DNA from: DATMRF01 sp035566435
Lineage (GTDB): Bacteria; Verrucomicrobiota; Verrucomicrobiia; Limisphaerales; UBA8199
Reading direction: 5' to 3'
Assembly: GCA_035566435.1 (NCBI GenBank)
Contig: DATMRF010000083.1
Coordinates: forward strand, 62,001 to 126,000
Length of the DNA: 64,000 bases
Below are positions 8,826-17,242 of the stretch, in pieces. The translations under genes were made by a program, and so were the position numbers. The notes beneath the pieces were generated by a model that made no database searches, was not told where the DNA came from, and saw only the letters and a list, made by a program, of their open reading frames with translations. Numbering within the stretch: position 1 is the stretch's first letter; each line of letters begins with the position of its first letter.

Positions 8826-11738
8826 ATGAGCAACGCACATAACTTATTCGACACTTTACAGAAGTTGGACCTTAAGAACCGACCGCCGGGACAGTTCTAT
8901 TCGCTGCCACAGCTTGAGCGGGCGGGCGTCGGGCCCATCTCGACTCTGCCGGTGTCCCTGCGGCTGGTGCTCGAATCCGTGCTGCGCAATTGCGATGGCC
9001 GGCGGGTAACAGAGCAAAGTGTACGCACGCTCGCAAATTGGAAGCCGAACGCGCCGCGCACCGAGGAGATCCCGTTTGTGGTCGCCCGGATCGTGCTGCA
9101 GGACTTCACGGGTGTGCCGTTGCTGGTGGACTTGGCGGCCATGCGCTCGGCGGCGGCTCGGCTCGGGAGGGTTCCCAAGATCATCGAGCCGCTCGTCCCG
9201 GTGGATCTGGTCGTTGACCACTCGGTCCAGGTGGACTTTTTCGGGTCGGCCGAGGCGCTCCGGCGCAATCTGGACATGGAGTTCCAGCGCAACCGCGAGC
9301 GCTATCAGTTTCTCAAGTGGGGCATGCAGGCCTTCGAAACCTTCAAGGTGGTGCCGCCCGGAATCGGCATTGTCCACCAGGTCAATCTCGAATACCTCGC
9401 CAAGGGAGTTCTCTCGGCGCCGTCCTCTGCCGGCGCTCAAGCTCCGACGCGCTTCTACCCCGATACGCTGGTGGGTACGGATTCGCACACGACGATGATC
9501 AACGGCTTGGGCATCGTGGGCTGGGGCGTCGGCGGGATTGAGGCCGAAGCGGGAATGCTTGGCCAGCCGGTCTATTTCCTGACGCCGGACGTAGTAGGGG
9601 TGCATCTCACCGGAGCGCTGCGCGAGGGAGTCACCGCCACGGACCTGGCTTTGACCGTCACGCAAATGTTACGCCGGGCAAAAGTGGTCGGCAAGTTCGT
9701 CGAATTCTTCGGCCCCGGCGCCGCCGCCCTCCCGGTGGTCGATCGCGCTACCATCGCCAACATGGCGCCGGAATACGGGGCCACGATGGGCTTCTTCCCG
9801 ATCGACCAGGAGTGCGTGAATTACTTGCGGGCGACGGGGCGCACCGAGGAACAGTGTGCCATCTACGAAAGCTACTACCGCGCCCAGGGAATGTTCGGCA
9901 TTCCCGCGAGGGGCCAGGTCAAGTATTCGATCGAACTGGACTTGGACCTGTCCACCGTCGTGCCGAGCGTGGCGGGGCCGAAGCGGCCGCAGGACCGCAT
10001 CGAACTCCCGAACATGAAGCAGGAGTTCATTAGCTCGTTTTCGAAACCGGTAACAGAAAACGGGTTTGGGAAGCCCACCGAAGAACTGGCCAGGAGTTTC
10101 GGCGTCACGCTGGGAAACGGGATCGCCCGGGGCGGTGGCAGCCAGGAACCGGTGTTGGCCGCGATGTCGCGAGCGCGTAATACCAATCCTGCGACCGAAC
10201 TCGAGATGGCGAACAATCGGCCGACGCCTGATGCAGTCGCATCCCCGGCTTTGGCGACCGAGGCTCGGATTCGGCACGGCAGCGTGCTGATTGCTGCCAT
10301 CACCAGTTGCACCAACACCAGCAATCCGTCGGTGATGCTGGCCGCCGGGTTGCTGGCCAAGAAAGCGGTGGAACTTGGCTTGCGGGTTAACCCTCTGGTG
10401 AAGACTTCCCTGGCGCCTGGCTCGCGTGTCGTCAGCGACTATCTGGCCAAAGCCGGTCTGCAGTCCTATCTCGATCAGTTGGGATTCAACCTGGTCGGCT
10501 ACGGCTGCACCACTTGCATCGGCAACTCGGGCCCGCTGCCTGCCCCGGTGGACGACGCAGTCGGCAAATACGACGTGGTCGCCGCCTCCGTACTATCGGG
10601 CAATCGGAATTTCGAGGCCCGGGTGCACCAAAGCATCAAGGCCAATTTCCTGATGTCGCCCCCGCTCGTGGTCGCGTTCGCATTGGCCGGCCGGGTGGAC
10701 ATCGACCTGACCCGGGAGCCGCTGGGCAAGGGCAAAAACGGACAAGACGTCTATTTGAAGGATGTCTGGCCGACGCTGCACGAAGTTCGCGATCAGATGC
10801 AGGCGGTGCTCAAGCCCGAAGTGTTTCGCGCGCTGTATCAGGATTTCGCCGGGCAAAACCCCAAATGGAACGAGATCCCGGCCAGCACCGGCGACGTGTA
10901 CCAGTGGGATGCCAGGAGTACTTACATCCAGGAACCGCCCTTCTTCAAGGACTTCGCGCTGCAACCGGGTCAGATCAGCGAGATTAAAGCCGCGCGCGCG
11001 TTGGGGATTTTTGGTGATAGCGTGACGACCGACCACATCTCGCCCGCCGGCAGTATCAAGAAAACCTCGCCTGCGGGGAAATACTTGCTCGAGAACGGCG
11101 TCCCGTTCGAGGATTTCAACAGCTACGGCTCTCGTCGCGGCAATGATCGCGTCATGACGCGGGGCACCTTTGCCAACGTGCGCATCAAAAACCTGATGGT
11201 TCCCGGTACTGAGGGCGGCGTGACGAAGGTATTTACCAAGGGCGGCGGGGCTTCGGGCGCCGCGGACGTGGTTTCGATTTACGACGCGGCGATGGCCTAC
11301 CAAAAGGAGGGCACGCCGTTGGTGATCATCGCCGGCCAGGAGTACGGCACCGGCAGTTCGCGCGACTGGGCCGCCAAAGGCACCGCGCTGCTTGGGGTGA
11401 AGGCCGTGGTGGCGCAAAGTTTTGAGAGGATTCATCGCTCAAATCTGGTGGGCATGGGCGTGTTGCCGCTCCAATTCAAGGAAGGCACGACGGCGCAAAC
11501 CCTGAAGCTGGACGGCAGCGAGACCTACGACGTGGTCGGCCTGGAGGCGGCGCTGAAGCCGCAACAGGACTTGAGCCTTCGCGTTCGTCGCGCCGGCGGA
11601 AAGGAAGAGACCGTGTCCGTGACTTGCCGAATCGATACGCCGATCGAGATCGATTATTACCGGCATGGCGGCATTCTGCCTTACGTCTTGCGGCAATTGG
11701 TCGCCGGTGCTCCGAGCGGCGCCGCTCGGGCCGCGTGA
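8826..11738 (+). CDS. acnA: Aconitate hydratase
   Basis: A 970-residue aconitase of the AcnA/IRP1 type, interconverting citrate and isocitrate in the TCA cycle. The three [4Fe-4S] ligands are visible: C495 in AITSCTNTSNPS, and C561 and C564 in GYGCTTCIGNSGP. Substrate-site landmarks include VGTDSHTTMINGLG near residue 218 and the C-terminal swivel-domain motifs GDSVTTDHISPAG and GQEYGTGSSRDWAAKG. The length is slightly above the usual 890-910 residues; the additional length includes low-similarity stretches around 430-480. Icd, the next enzyme in the pathway, lies at 29.9 kb and is not part of this transcript. Confidence 0.97.
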   Translation: MSNAHNLFDTLQKLDLKNRPPGQFYSLPQLERAGVGPISTLPVSLRLVLESVLRNCDGRRVTEQSVRTLANWKPNAPRTEEIPFVVARIVLQDFTGVPLLVDLAAMRSAAARLGRVPKIIEPLVPVDLVVDHSVQVDFFGSAEALRRNLDMEFQRNRERYQFLKWGMQAFETFKVVPPGIGIVHQVNLEYLAKGVLSAPSSAGAQAPTRFYPDTLVGTDSHTTMINGLGIVGWGVGGIEAEAGMLGQPVYFLTPDVVGVHLTGALREGVTATDLALTVTQMLRRAKVVGKFVEFFGPGAAALPVVDRATIANMAPEYGATMGFFPIDQECVNYLRATGRTEEQCAIYESYYRAQGMFGIPARGQVKYSIELDLDLSTVVPSVAGPKRPQDRIELPNMKQEFISSFSKPVTENGFGKPTEELARSFGVTLGNGIARGGGSQEPVLAAMSRARNTNPATELEMANNRPTPDAVASPALATEARIRHGSVLIAAITSCTNTSNPSVMLAAGLLAKKAVELGLRVNPLVKTSLAPGSRVVSDYLAKAGLQSYLDQLGFNLVGYGCTTCIGNSGPLPAPVDDAVGKYDVVAASVLSGNRNFEARVHQSIKANFLMSPPLVVAFALAGRVDIDLTREPLGKGKNGQDVYLKDVWPTLHEVRDQMQAVLKPEVFRALYQDFAGQNPKWNEIPASTGDVYQWDARSTYIQEPPFFKDFALQPGQISEIKAARALGIFGDSVTTDHISPAGSIKKTSPAGKYLLENGVPFEDFNSYGSRRGNDRVMTRGTFANVRIKNLMVPGTEGGVTKVFTKGGGASGAADVVSIYDAAMAYQKEGTPLVIIAGQEYGTGSSRDWAAKGTALLGVKAVVAQSFERIHRSNLVGMGVLPLQFKEGTTAQTLKLDGSETYDVVGLEAALKPQQDLSLRVRRAGGKEETVSVTCRIDTPIEIDYYRHGGILPYVLRQLVAGAPSGAARAA

Positions 11739-11754
11739 GGCAAGGGCAAACAGA

Positions 11755-12921
11755 GTGGCAGTTCCGCGCTTCGCCCCAATGGTAAGCGCCCCGACTTTGG
11801 CTGTGGCCAGGTGGGTGATTCGCGCTGCCGACCGCGAGCATCCCGCCGACGCAGTCCTGCGCACGGAACTCAAGGCCCAGCGCCGGATGTCGCCCGAGGA
11901 AGCCGGGCAGGTGAGCCGCGCAGTGTTCGCTTATTATCGCTGGCGCGGCTGGTTGGAGGACGGCGCAGGCGGCGACGTGTCAATCGAGCGGGCGCTGAGC
12001 TTGGCGGAACGGTATGCCAGAAAGCCGCAGAGCTTTTCCGACGCTGAGCTGGTAGCGCACGCGGTCCCCGACTGGCTCAGGGAGGAAATGGAGATCACTC
12101 CTGCCTGGGTGCGGGCGTTGCAAGTGGAACCCAAATTGTGGCTGCGAGCGCGGCCGGGACAGGGCAGGGGACTGGCCGAGAAGCTGGGGGACTGTCGCGC
12201 TTTCGGCGAGGGCTCGCTGGCCGAGATTCTCGAGTATCAGGGAAAGAAGGACTTGTTCAGGACGCCGGAGTTTCACGCCGGAGAATTTGAGTTGCAGGAC
12301 ATCAGCTCTCAGGCCGTAGGAATCATGTGCGGCGCCCGGCCGGGCGAAACGTGGTGGGACGCCTGCGCCGGAGAAGGAGGCAAGACCCTGCACTTGGCTG
12401 ACTTGATGGAAAACAAAGGACTCATCTGGGCAAGCGACCGCGCGGGGTGGCGATTGCAGCGGCTCAAACGGCGCGCGGCGCGGGCGCGGATTTTTAATTA
12501 TCGAAGCGCTCCCTGGGACGGCCGGCCGAAGCTGCCCACCAAAACAAAATTCGACGGGGTGCTCATCGATGCTCCCTGCAGTGGCATTGGCACGTGGCAT
12601 CGCAATCCTCACGCACGCTGGACCGCGACGCCTCTCGATCTGAAAGAGCTAAGCGTTTTGCAGCAGCAGCTCCTCGCAAACGCGGCCGCGGCAGTCAAGC
12701 CCGGCGGTAAGCTGATTTACGCGGTTTGCACCCTGGCCCGGTCGGAGACCACGGTTGTGGCGGAAAGCTTTCGCCAGCAGCGCCCGGAGTTTGAACCGGT
12801 CGCTGTGAGAAACCCGCTTGCCCCCGGGGCTCCGGCGCTGGCGGAAATTTATCTGTTGCCGCAGGAGTTTAGCGGCAACGGCATGTTCATCGCGGCGTGG
12901 CGCCGCCCACAAGCTGGCTAA
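11755..12921 (+). CDS. RsmB/NOL1/NOP2-family RNA (cytosine-C5) methyltransferase
   Basis: A 388-residue SAM-dependent RNA m5C methyltransferase. The SAM-binding loop is WDACAGEGGKTLHLAD, motif IV is DAPCSGIGTWHRNPHARW (the Cys that releases product) and motif VI is YAVCTLARSE (the nucleophile Cys). An N-terminal NusB-like helical part (about 1-120) suggests RsmB-like rRNA methylation, though the exact target is unknown. I chose GTG at 11755 because AGGG lies 8 bases upstream; the ATG at 11779 has no ribosome-binding site. It begins 16 bases after acnA and overlaps the convergent pseudopilin gene by 4 bases. Confidence 0.9.
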   Translation: MAVPRFAPMVSAPTLAVARWVIRAADREHPADAVLRTELKAQRRMSPEEAGQVSRAVFAYYRWRGWLEDGAGGDVSIERALSLAERYARKPQSFSDAELVAHAVPDWLREEMEITPAWVRALQVEPKLWLRARPGQGRGLAEKLGDCRAFGEGSLAEILEYQGKKDLFRTPEFHAGEFELQDISSQAVGIMCGARPGETWWDACAGEGGKTLHLADLMENKGLIWASDRAGWRLQRLKRRAARARIFNYRSAPWDGRPKLPTKTKFDGVLIDAPCSGIGTWHRNPHARWTATPLDLKELSVLQQQLLANAAAAVKPGGKLIYAVCTLARSETTVVAESFRQQRPEFEPVAVRNPLAPGAPALAEIYLLPQEFSGNGMFIAAWRRPQAG

Positions 12922-13343
12922 TGCTTGTTCTTGCCTACGCTGCGATACAGGTCGTCGGCATTCGGGGTCGAGCTGTCTTCCCAAACCTTGTTCGGTCCGG
13001 CGGACCGGATCAAAACCTCGTCATTCGAGAAGTAGAACTGAAGGGGAACGCCCCAGGGATCAACCAGTTCGCCCTTATCGTTTAAGGAAGCGCGGCGCAC
13101 GGCCAGGATGAGCACTTTCTTCTCGGTCTGTCCGGTCAGCGCCTTGACGACCTGGGCGTTGTTACCGGTCGGGTAGCTCCCAACGAACTCCCGGTACTGC
13201 TGGATGCCCATGATCAGGTTGTCGCAGTCGGAGTTGAATTTGGTAATCCCCTCGTCGGCTTTCTTGAGTGTCCAACCTTGAGCCAGCCACAGGACACCCC
13301 CGACGCCCACTAGTATCAGCACTATAGTAATGAGTCTCTTCAT
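12918..13343 (-). CDS. GspG-like pseudopilin/secretion-associated protein
   Basis: A 141-residue protein with an N-terminal hydrophobic helix (about 4-22) and a small periplasmic domain. The C-terminal part, GELVDPWGVPLQFYFSNDEV and then IRSAGPNKVWED, resembles the DPWGxPYxY...SxGPDG signature of type II secretion major pseudopilins. There is no classical GFTLIE prepilin cleavage site at the start, so it may be membrane-anchored rather than assembled into a pseudopilus. It lies immediately upstream of a LacI-type regulator gene on the same strand (8-base gap), and no other secretion gene is near. Confidence 0.7.
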   Translation of the reverse strand: MKRLITIVLILVGVGGVLWLAQGWTLKKADEGITKFNSDCDNLIMGIQQYREFVGSYPTGNNAQVVKALTGQTEKKVLILAVRRASLNDKGELVDPWGVPLQFYFSNDEVLIRSAGPNKVWEDSSTPNADDLYRSVGKNKH

Positions 13344-13350
13344 AATATCG

Positions 13351-14397
13351 TTATGTTTTGGGCGTCTTCGGACGCCTTAACGCAGGTGTAGCAGAAGGAG
13401 TGCCGCTGCTGGCGCGCACCACTAATTCGGCTCGAAGGCGCTTGGCTTCCGGCCTGGTCCCCCGCATGAGCTGGAGCATGGAATCGACCGCCGCAAGCCC
13501 CAACCGGTGTTTGGGTTGGCTAACCGTTGTCAAGGGTACACGGAAATACTCGCTCAGCATGGTGTCGCCAAAACCGGCGACCGATAGGTCTTCGGGGATT
13601 CTAAAACCCTGTCCCAGGAGGACATTGGCGCACCCGGCGGCGACGAGATCATTGTTCGCCTGCAGGGCTGTGGCGTCGGAGGCCTCATGAATCAATTGGA
13701 TGGCGACTTTGGCCCCATCTTCAAAGGTGCGTCCCGCCTGGAACACCAGCTTGTCATCGACGTCCAGGTTGGCCTCGCGCAGTGCCCGGCGATAGCCCTC
13801 AAAGCGTTCCTGGGTCCAGGGGGTCGCGGGCGGGCCGGCCAGGAACGCTATTCGGCGGTGCCCCAGTTTGAGGAGATGTTGGGTGACGGCGTATCCGCCG
13901 CTGAGGTCGTCAGCCTCGACATTCACAAATTGCGCGCAGAATGGAACGAGATGCCCCAGGACGACGGCGTTCACGCGCCGGACGAGCATTTCCTGGTAAA
14001 TCCGCGCCTCTGTGGCTAGACGATAAACCGGGCAAATGAACAGGCCGTCCACGCGCCGGGACAAAAAACGGCGGATGCACGCATCCTCCCGTTCGGGCAT
14101 GTTCAGAGTGTACGCGAGCAGGACATCGTAACCCAATTCATAGGCGCGTTCCTGAATGGCGAGGATGATGGGCGAGTAAATGGGGTTGGCCAGCGAGGGT
14201 ATGAGCACCCCAAAAAGCTTCGTGGTCCGCGTTCGCAAGCCCTGGGCGGTCGAGTCGGGAAGGTAACCCATCTGTTCAGCTAGTAGCTTGATGCGGGCTT
14301 TGGTCGCCGGCGAAACGTCCGGCTCGTCGCGCAGCGCCTTCGATACCGTCATCACTGATACGGCGGCCTGCTGCGCGATGTCTTTGAGGCGAACCAT
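13351..14397 (-). CDS. LacI-family transcriptional regulator
   Basis: A 348-residue repressor or activator. The DNA-binding helix-turn-helix is at the N-terminus (VRLKDIAQQAAVSVMTVSKA, then the hinge helix region near residues 45-60), followed by a periplasmic-binding-protein-like effector domain (about 62-330) with LFGVLIPSLANPIYSPII and DDLSGGYAVTQHLLKLGHR. I chose the ATG at 14397, where the family domain begins; the frame extends upstream to 14490 but there encodes only the iterated CTGCA-type spacer repeat. LacI members in this phylum often control polysaccharide use, but the effector and target cannot be deduced. Confidence 0.92.
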   Translation of the reverse strand: MVRLKDIAQQAAVSVMTVSKALRDEPDVSPATKARIKLLAEQMGYLPDSTAQGLRTRTTKLFGVLIPSLANPIYSPIILAIQERAYELGYDVLLAYTLNMPEREDACIRRFLSRRVDGLFICPVYRLATEARIYQEMLVRRVNAVVLGHLVPFCAQFVNVEADDLSGGYAVTQHLLKLGHRRIAFLAGPPATPWTQERFEGYRRALREANLDVDDKLVFQAGRTFEDGAKVAIQLIHEASDATALQANNDLVAAGCANVLLGQGFRIPEDLSVAGFGDTMLSEYFRVPLTTVSQPKHRLGLAAVDSMLQLMRGTRPEAKRLRAELVVRASSGTPSATPALRRPKTPKT

Positions 14398-14415
14398 TCT
14401 TAAAAGGCGTTCTGG

Positions 14416-14510
14416 AATCTGCACTCTGTACTCATAACGCGGCTCCTCTCCGATTTCCGCACTCTGCATTCTGCACTCTGCAATCTGCACTCATAGCGTC
14501 GCTCCTCTCC
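14416..14510. repeat. Partial spacer duplication with iterated TCTGCA words
   Basis: Two imperfect copies of a block beginning AATCTGCACTC and ending GGCTCCTCTCC or CGCTCCTCTCC lie at 14416-14451 and 14481-14510, separated by TCTGCA words repeated about every 8 bases. The right copy holds the last codons and stop of the NAD kinase gene; the left copy lies in the leader of the LacI-type gene. It looks like a local duplication of a repeat that has spread into the end of a gene. Confidence 0.75.
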
Positions 14511-15375
14511 AGTGCAGCTTGTGGCGGAGCGTCTCGCAAAAGGAACTGCCGGCAAGGTGCATCAAGCGAACTGCGCGGCGGCTCCGCTCGATGGTGAGGA
14601 GGTCACCGGCCGAAAGCTCACTGACAACTTGCCCGTCGGCGCTCAAGATGGTCTGCGGTTTTTCGCTGATGACCGTGACCTGGATGCGCGAGGTGCTGGG
14701 CAGGATGAGGGAACGATTGGAGAGGGTGTGGGGGCAGATGGGGGTGATCTCGAGGACCTGGGCAGTCGGGAAGACGACCGCGCCGCCAGCCGCCAGGGAA
14801 TAAGCGGTCGAGCCGGTGGGTGAACTCACGATCAATCCATCGCAGCGATAGCGCGTCAGCAAATCCGCGTCCACCCGCACTTCGAGTTCCACCAGGCGGG
14901 AGGAGATGCCGCGGCTGATGACGATATCGTTCAGAGCGGCCTGTTCCACCTGGCGGCCGCAGCATCGCCCTCCCGCCTGGATCAGGGCTCGGGATTCAAA
15001 GGTGAACTCGCCCCGCCAGACCTGTTTGAGCGCGCCGGCCAATCCATCGGAAGGAACAGCCGTGAGGAAACCAAGGCCGCCGATGTTCACCCCCAGAATG
15101 GGGGTTTGGGAACCGGCGATCTCGCGGGCGACCCGCAGCATCGTGCCGTCCCCGCCGAACACTACCAGCAGGTCCACCTGGCGGGTGAGGGTCGCGGCGT
15201 CCGGGAAAACGGTGGTGTGGATACCCGCCCATCTTGCGGTGAGGGGTTCGCTGTAGAGGGTGCGGCCGGCGGCCGCCACCAGCCGGGCGGCCTGCTTGAC
15301 GATGCCGGCGCAGGAAACCTTCTCGGAATTGCCAAGCAACCCGACGCGCTTGATCTTGTCAGCCAGTTTTTTCAA
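14491..15375 (-). CDS. nadK: NAD kinase
   Basis: A 294-residue ATP/polyphosphate-dependent NAD kinase that makes NADP. The GGDGT nucleotide-binding motif is at residues 74-78, followed by NIGGLGFLT and the conserved GLIVSSPTGSTAYSLAAGG. Length and domain order match the bacterial family. The gene starts inside the end of tlyA (17-base overlap), a tlyA-nadK pairing common in bacteria, often followed by recN, which is not seen here. Its C-terminal residues HWRGATL are encoded within a repeat block shared with the downstream spacer. Confidence 0.96.
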   Translation of the reverse strand: MKKLADKIKRVGLLGNSEKVSCAGIVKQAARLVAAAGRTLYSEPLTARWAGIHTTVFPDAATLTRQVDLLVVFGGDGTMLRVAREIAGSQTPILGVNIGGLGFLTAVPSDGLAGALKQVWRGEFTFESRALIQAGGRCCGRQVEQAALNDIVISRGISSRLVELEVRVDADLLTRYRCDGLIVSSPTGSTAYSLAAGGAVVFPTAQVLEITPICPHTLSNRSLILPSTSRIQVTVISEKPQTILSADGQVVSELSAGDLLTIERSRRAVRLMHLAGSSFCETLRHKLHWRGATL

Positions 15376-16102
15376 TGAGTGCCAGAAATTCCCGATTGCC
15401 GGCCGGGCCGAGGAGCGGGGACTCCGTGAATCCGCGCCAGAGCAGCCCCGGTTGCGCCGCGACGAACTCAGCGAGCTCCCGAAGCACGCGTTGATGAATT
15501 TCCGGATCGCGAATCACCCCGGCGCCTTTATCGGCTTCTGCCTTGCCGGCCTCGAACTGCGGTTTGATTAACGCGATGATTTTACCGGAAGCCGCCAACA
15601 AAGCAACCGCAGGAGGCAGAATTCTCCTCAGCGAAATGAAGGAACAGTCAATGACGATCCAATTGGCCGGCGCAAAGGGTTGCGGGAACCGCGCGGGGGT
15701 CAGTTGGCGGGCATTGGTTTTCTCCATGACGACGACACGCGGATCGTGGCGCAGCTTCCACGCCAGTTGGCCTTGGCCCACATCAACGGCATAAACCTTC
15801 GCCGCGCCGTGCTGCAGAAGACAATCGGTGAAGCCGCCCGTCGATGCCCCCAGGTCGATGGCCGTTTGGCCGCGCACATCCGCTCGAAAGTGCAGCAGCG
15901 CATGTTCGAGCTTGTAACCGCCACGGCTGACGAATTTCTCCGGCGCGTCGAGCGTCAGCCGAGCCGGCTCGGCAACGGTTTCGCTGGGCTTGCGCGCCAG
16001 TTGGCCGTTGAGCCGGACCTGGCCGGCCATGATCGCGCGCTTGGCTTTCTCGCGGCTCTCGCAAAGGCCACGGTCAACGAGCGCTTGGTCGAGGCGTGTC
16101 AG
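15359..16102 (-). CDS. tlyA: TlyA-family rRNA methyltransferase/hemolysin-like protein (non-standard start)
   Basis: An S4 RNA-binding domain followed by a SAM methyltransferase fold; TlyA methylates 2'-O ribose positions in rRNA. From the first standard start (ATG at 16030) the protein begins in the middle of the S4 domain, at MAGQVRLNGQ. The same frame continues upstream and encodes RLDQALVDRGLCESREKAKR, exactly the missing start of an S4 domain, but no ATG, GTG or TTG exists before the in-frame stop. A CTG at 16102 would give a start of the usual TlyA type, so I annotate from there. The methyltransferase motif is AIDLGASTGGFTDCLLQHGA, with a KPQFEAG motif later. It overlaps nadK by 17 bases. 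Confidence 0.85.
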   Translation of the reverse strand: MTRLDQALVDRGLCESREKAKRAIMAGQVRLNGQLARKPSETVAEPARLTLDAPEKFVSRGGYKLEHALLHFRADVRGQTAIDLGASTGGFTDCLLQHGAAKVYAVDVGQGQLAWKLRHDPRVVVMEKTNARQLTPARFPQPFAPANWIVIDCSFISLRRILPPAVALLAASGKIIALIKPQFEAGKAEADKGAGVIRDPEIHQRVLRELAEFVAAQPGLLWRGFTESPLLGPAGNREFLALIEKTG

Positions 16103-16215
16103 GGGAGTTTGGGTGTCGAAAGGGTTAAAGCGGGAAACGTCAAAGGTTGAGCGGTAAAAAGGTTAAACGGAATTGTGGAACGAGTTGCCGAACACACCAT
16201 TGGGCGGCCGGCCGG

Positions 16216-16434
16216 TCAAGGGCCGAGGTCGTCTTTTTTCATGCGGTACAGGCCGTTGTCGTCCTGCTCGATCACATGCTTGACCAGCAAGGTGGCAAGG
16301 TGCGCATCTGCCCAGTTGGGGTTGTCTTCAAAAACGTGGCGCCTCACCGCCCGACGCGCGATCTCGCGCCGCCCGAAAAAGCTTTCGGGACTGCTTTGGA
16401 GAAAATTCACGATTTGTTGTTCCTCGTCGGTCAT
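16216..16434 (-). CDS. Small conserved-looking hypothetical protein
   Basis: A 72-residue protein starting MTDEEQQIVNFLQ. It is charged and predicted all-helical with a short C-terminal strand, a shape compatible with a small winged-helix protein (FFGRREIARRAV, then ATLLVKHVIEQDDNGLYRM). I chose the internal ATG at 16434 because the frame upstream encodes unlikely composition. No function is recognised. It stands alone between tlyA and a small secreted Cys protein on the same strand. Confidence 0.6.
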   Translation of the reverse strand: MTDEEQQIVNFLQSSPESFFGRREIARRAVRRHVFEDNPNWADAHLATLLVKHVIEQDDNGLYRMKKDDLGP

Positions 16435-16549
16435 AGGTTGTGTGTTTGCCCGGCCAAGCGAAATGCACAAGCGAGGGTCAACGCCCCGCACGCCACGGGC
16501 CCACGAGGACCTTGGCGGTGGGAAGAAGCTACCAAGGGAGCCCGAAGAA

Positions 16550-16598
16550 GTAAAGAAAACAAGACCCGCGGCGGGAGGACTTTCCCCGCGCCGCGGGT
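16550..16598 (-). terminator. Intrinsic terminator of the small Cys-rich secreted protein gene
   Basis: On the minus strand ACCCGCGGCG pairs with CGCCGCGGGT (16564-16598, 10 bp, about 15-base loop), followed by a T-rich run (CTTGTTTTCTTTACTT). It lies 30 bases after the stop of the gene ending at 16628. Confidence 0.8.
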
Positions 16599-16627
16599 GT
16601 GAATCGGAAGTTGTAAAGTTCTAGCAG

Positions 16628-16969
16628 TTACTTGGCGACCTCGATCTTTGCGACGGTGAACTCTTTCTTGCCATCGACGGTTTTGACGGTGCCGGTGGCG
16701 GTCACCTTCTTGGCTTCCTGGCAGACGTTCTCATGGAAGTCCTTGGCCGTTTTGTTGTTCGCCAGGTAGTAGGTGACGGTTTTGCCGTCCTCGCCCGCCG
16801 CCTGGATAACGGTTTGGCACTTGGCAGTTTCCTTGAGAGCGCACTTGGCGCATTTAGCTTCGCCCGTGACCGTCACGTCTTTGCCTTCTTCGGCGGCAAA
16901 GGATGGGGTCGCCAGCGAGAGCAACACCAGTCCCGCGATACCGGTGAGCAGCATGGATGCTTTTTTCAT
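16628..16969 (-). CDS. Small secreted CxxC protein
   Basis: A 113-residue exported protein with a clear signal peptide (MKKASMLLTGIAGLVLLSLA, cleaved near ATPSFA). The mature part is a compact beta-rich domain with Cys at 40, 43 and 51 (KCAKCALKETAKC) and a fourth in HENVCQEA, then a repeated strand pattern ATGTVKTVDGKKEFTV. Small proteins of this design are common in Planctomycetes and Verrucomicrobia and may bind metal or form disulfides; the function is unknown. It is monocistronic, with its own terminator at 16550-16598. Confidence 0.8.
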   Translation of the reverse strand: MKKASMLLTGIAGLVLLSLATPSFAAEEGKDVTVTGEAKCAKCALKETAKCQTVIQAAGEDGKTVTYYLANNKTAKDFHENVCQEAKKVTATGTVKTVDGKKEFTVAKIEVAK

Positions 16970-17062
16970 AGTTAGTCTTGTTTGGTTTATTCGGACACGT
17001 AATAGACAGGCCAGCCGGGGGGCTGTTCAAGCGAAAAAGCAAGGGGGGGGTGGGAAATTACG

Positions 17063-17210
17063 GAAGCGGTTGTGGTGGATTGGTGAATTGGTCGATTGGT
17101 GCATATATGGATGAATGCATTGATGCGTGAAACGTTAACCGTGAATCATTGCCACCTGACACGACTCCATCAATCCATTAATCCATTTATCCACTAATCC
17201 ATCACTCCGT
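17063..17210. repeat. Iterated ATTGGTG / AATCCATT words in spacer
   Basis: The spacer between the small Cys protein gene and clpC contains words of 7-9 bases iterated with slight changes: GATTGGTGAATTGGTCGATT at the left and ATCAATCCATTAATCC-type words at 17168-17205. The same words return at 27925-27970 and 53150-53175. No gene is seen in this stretch. Confidence 0.75.
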
Positions 17211-17242
17211 CCTCCCCCGCCACGTCCGCGGCCGGGGGCGGC

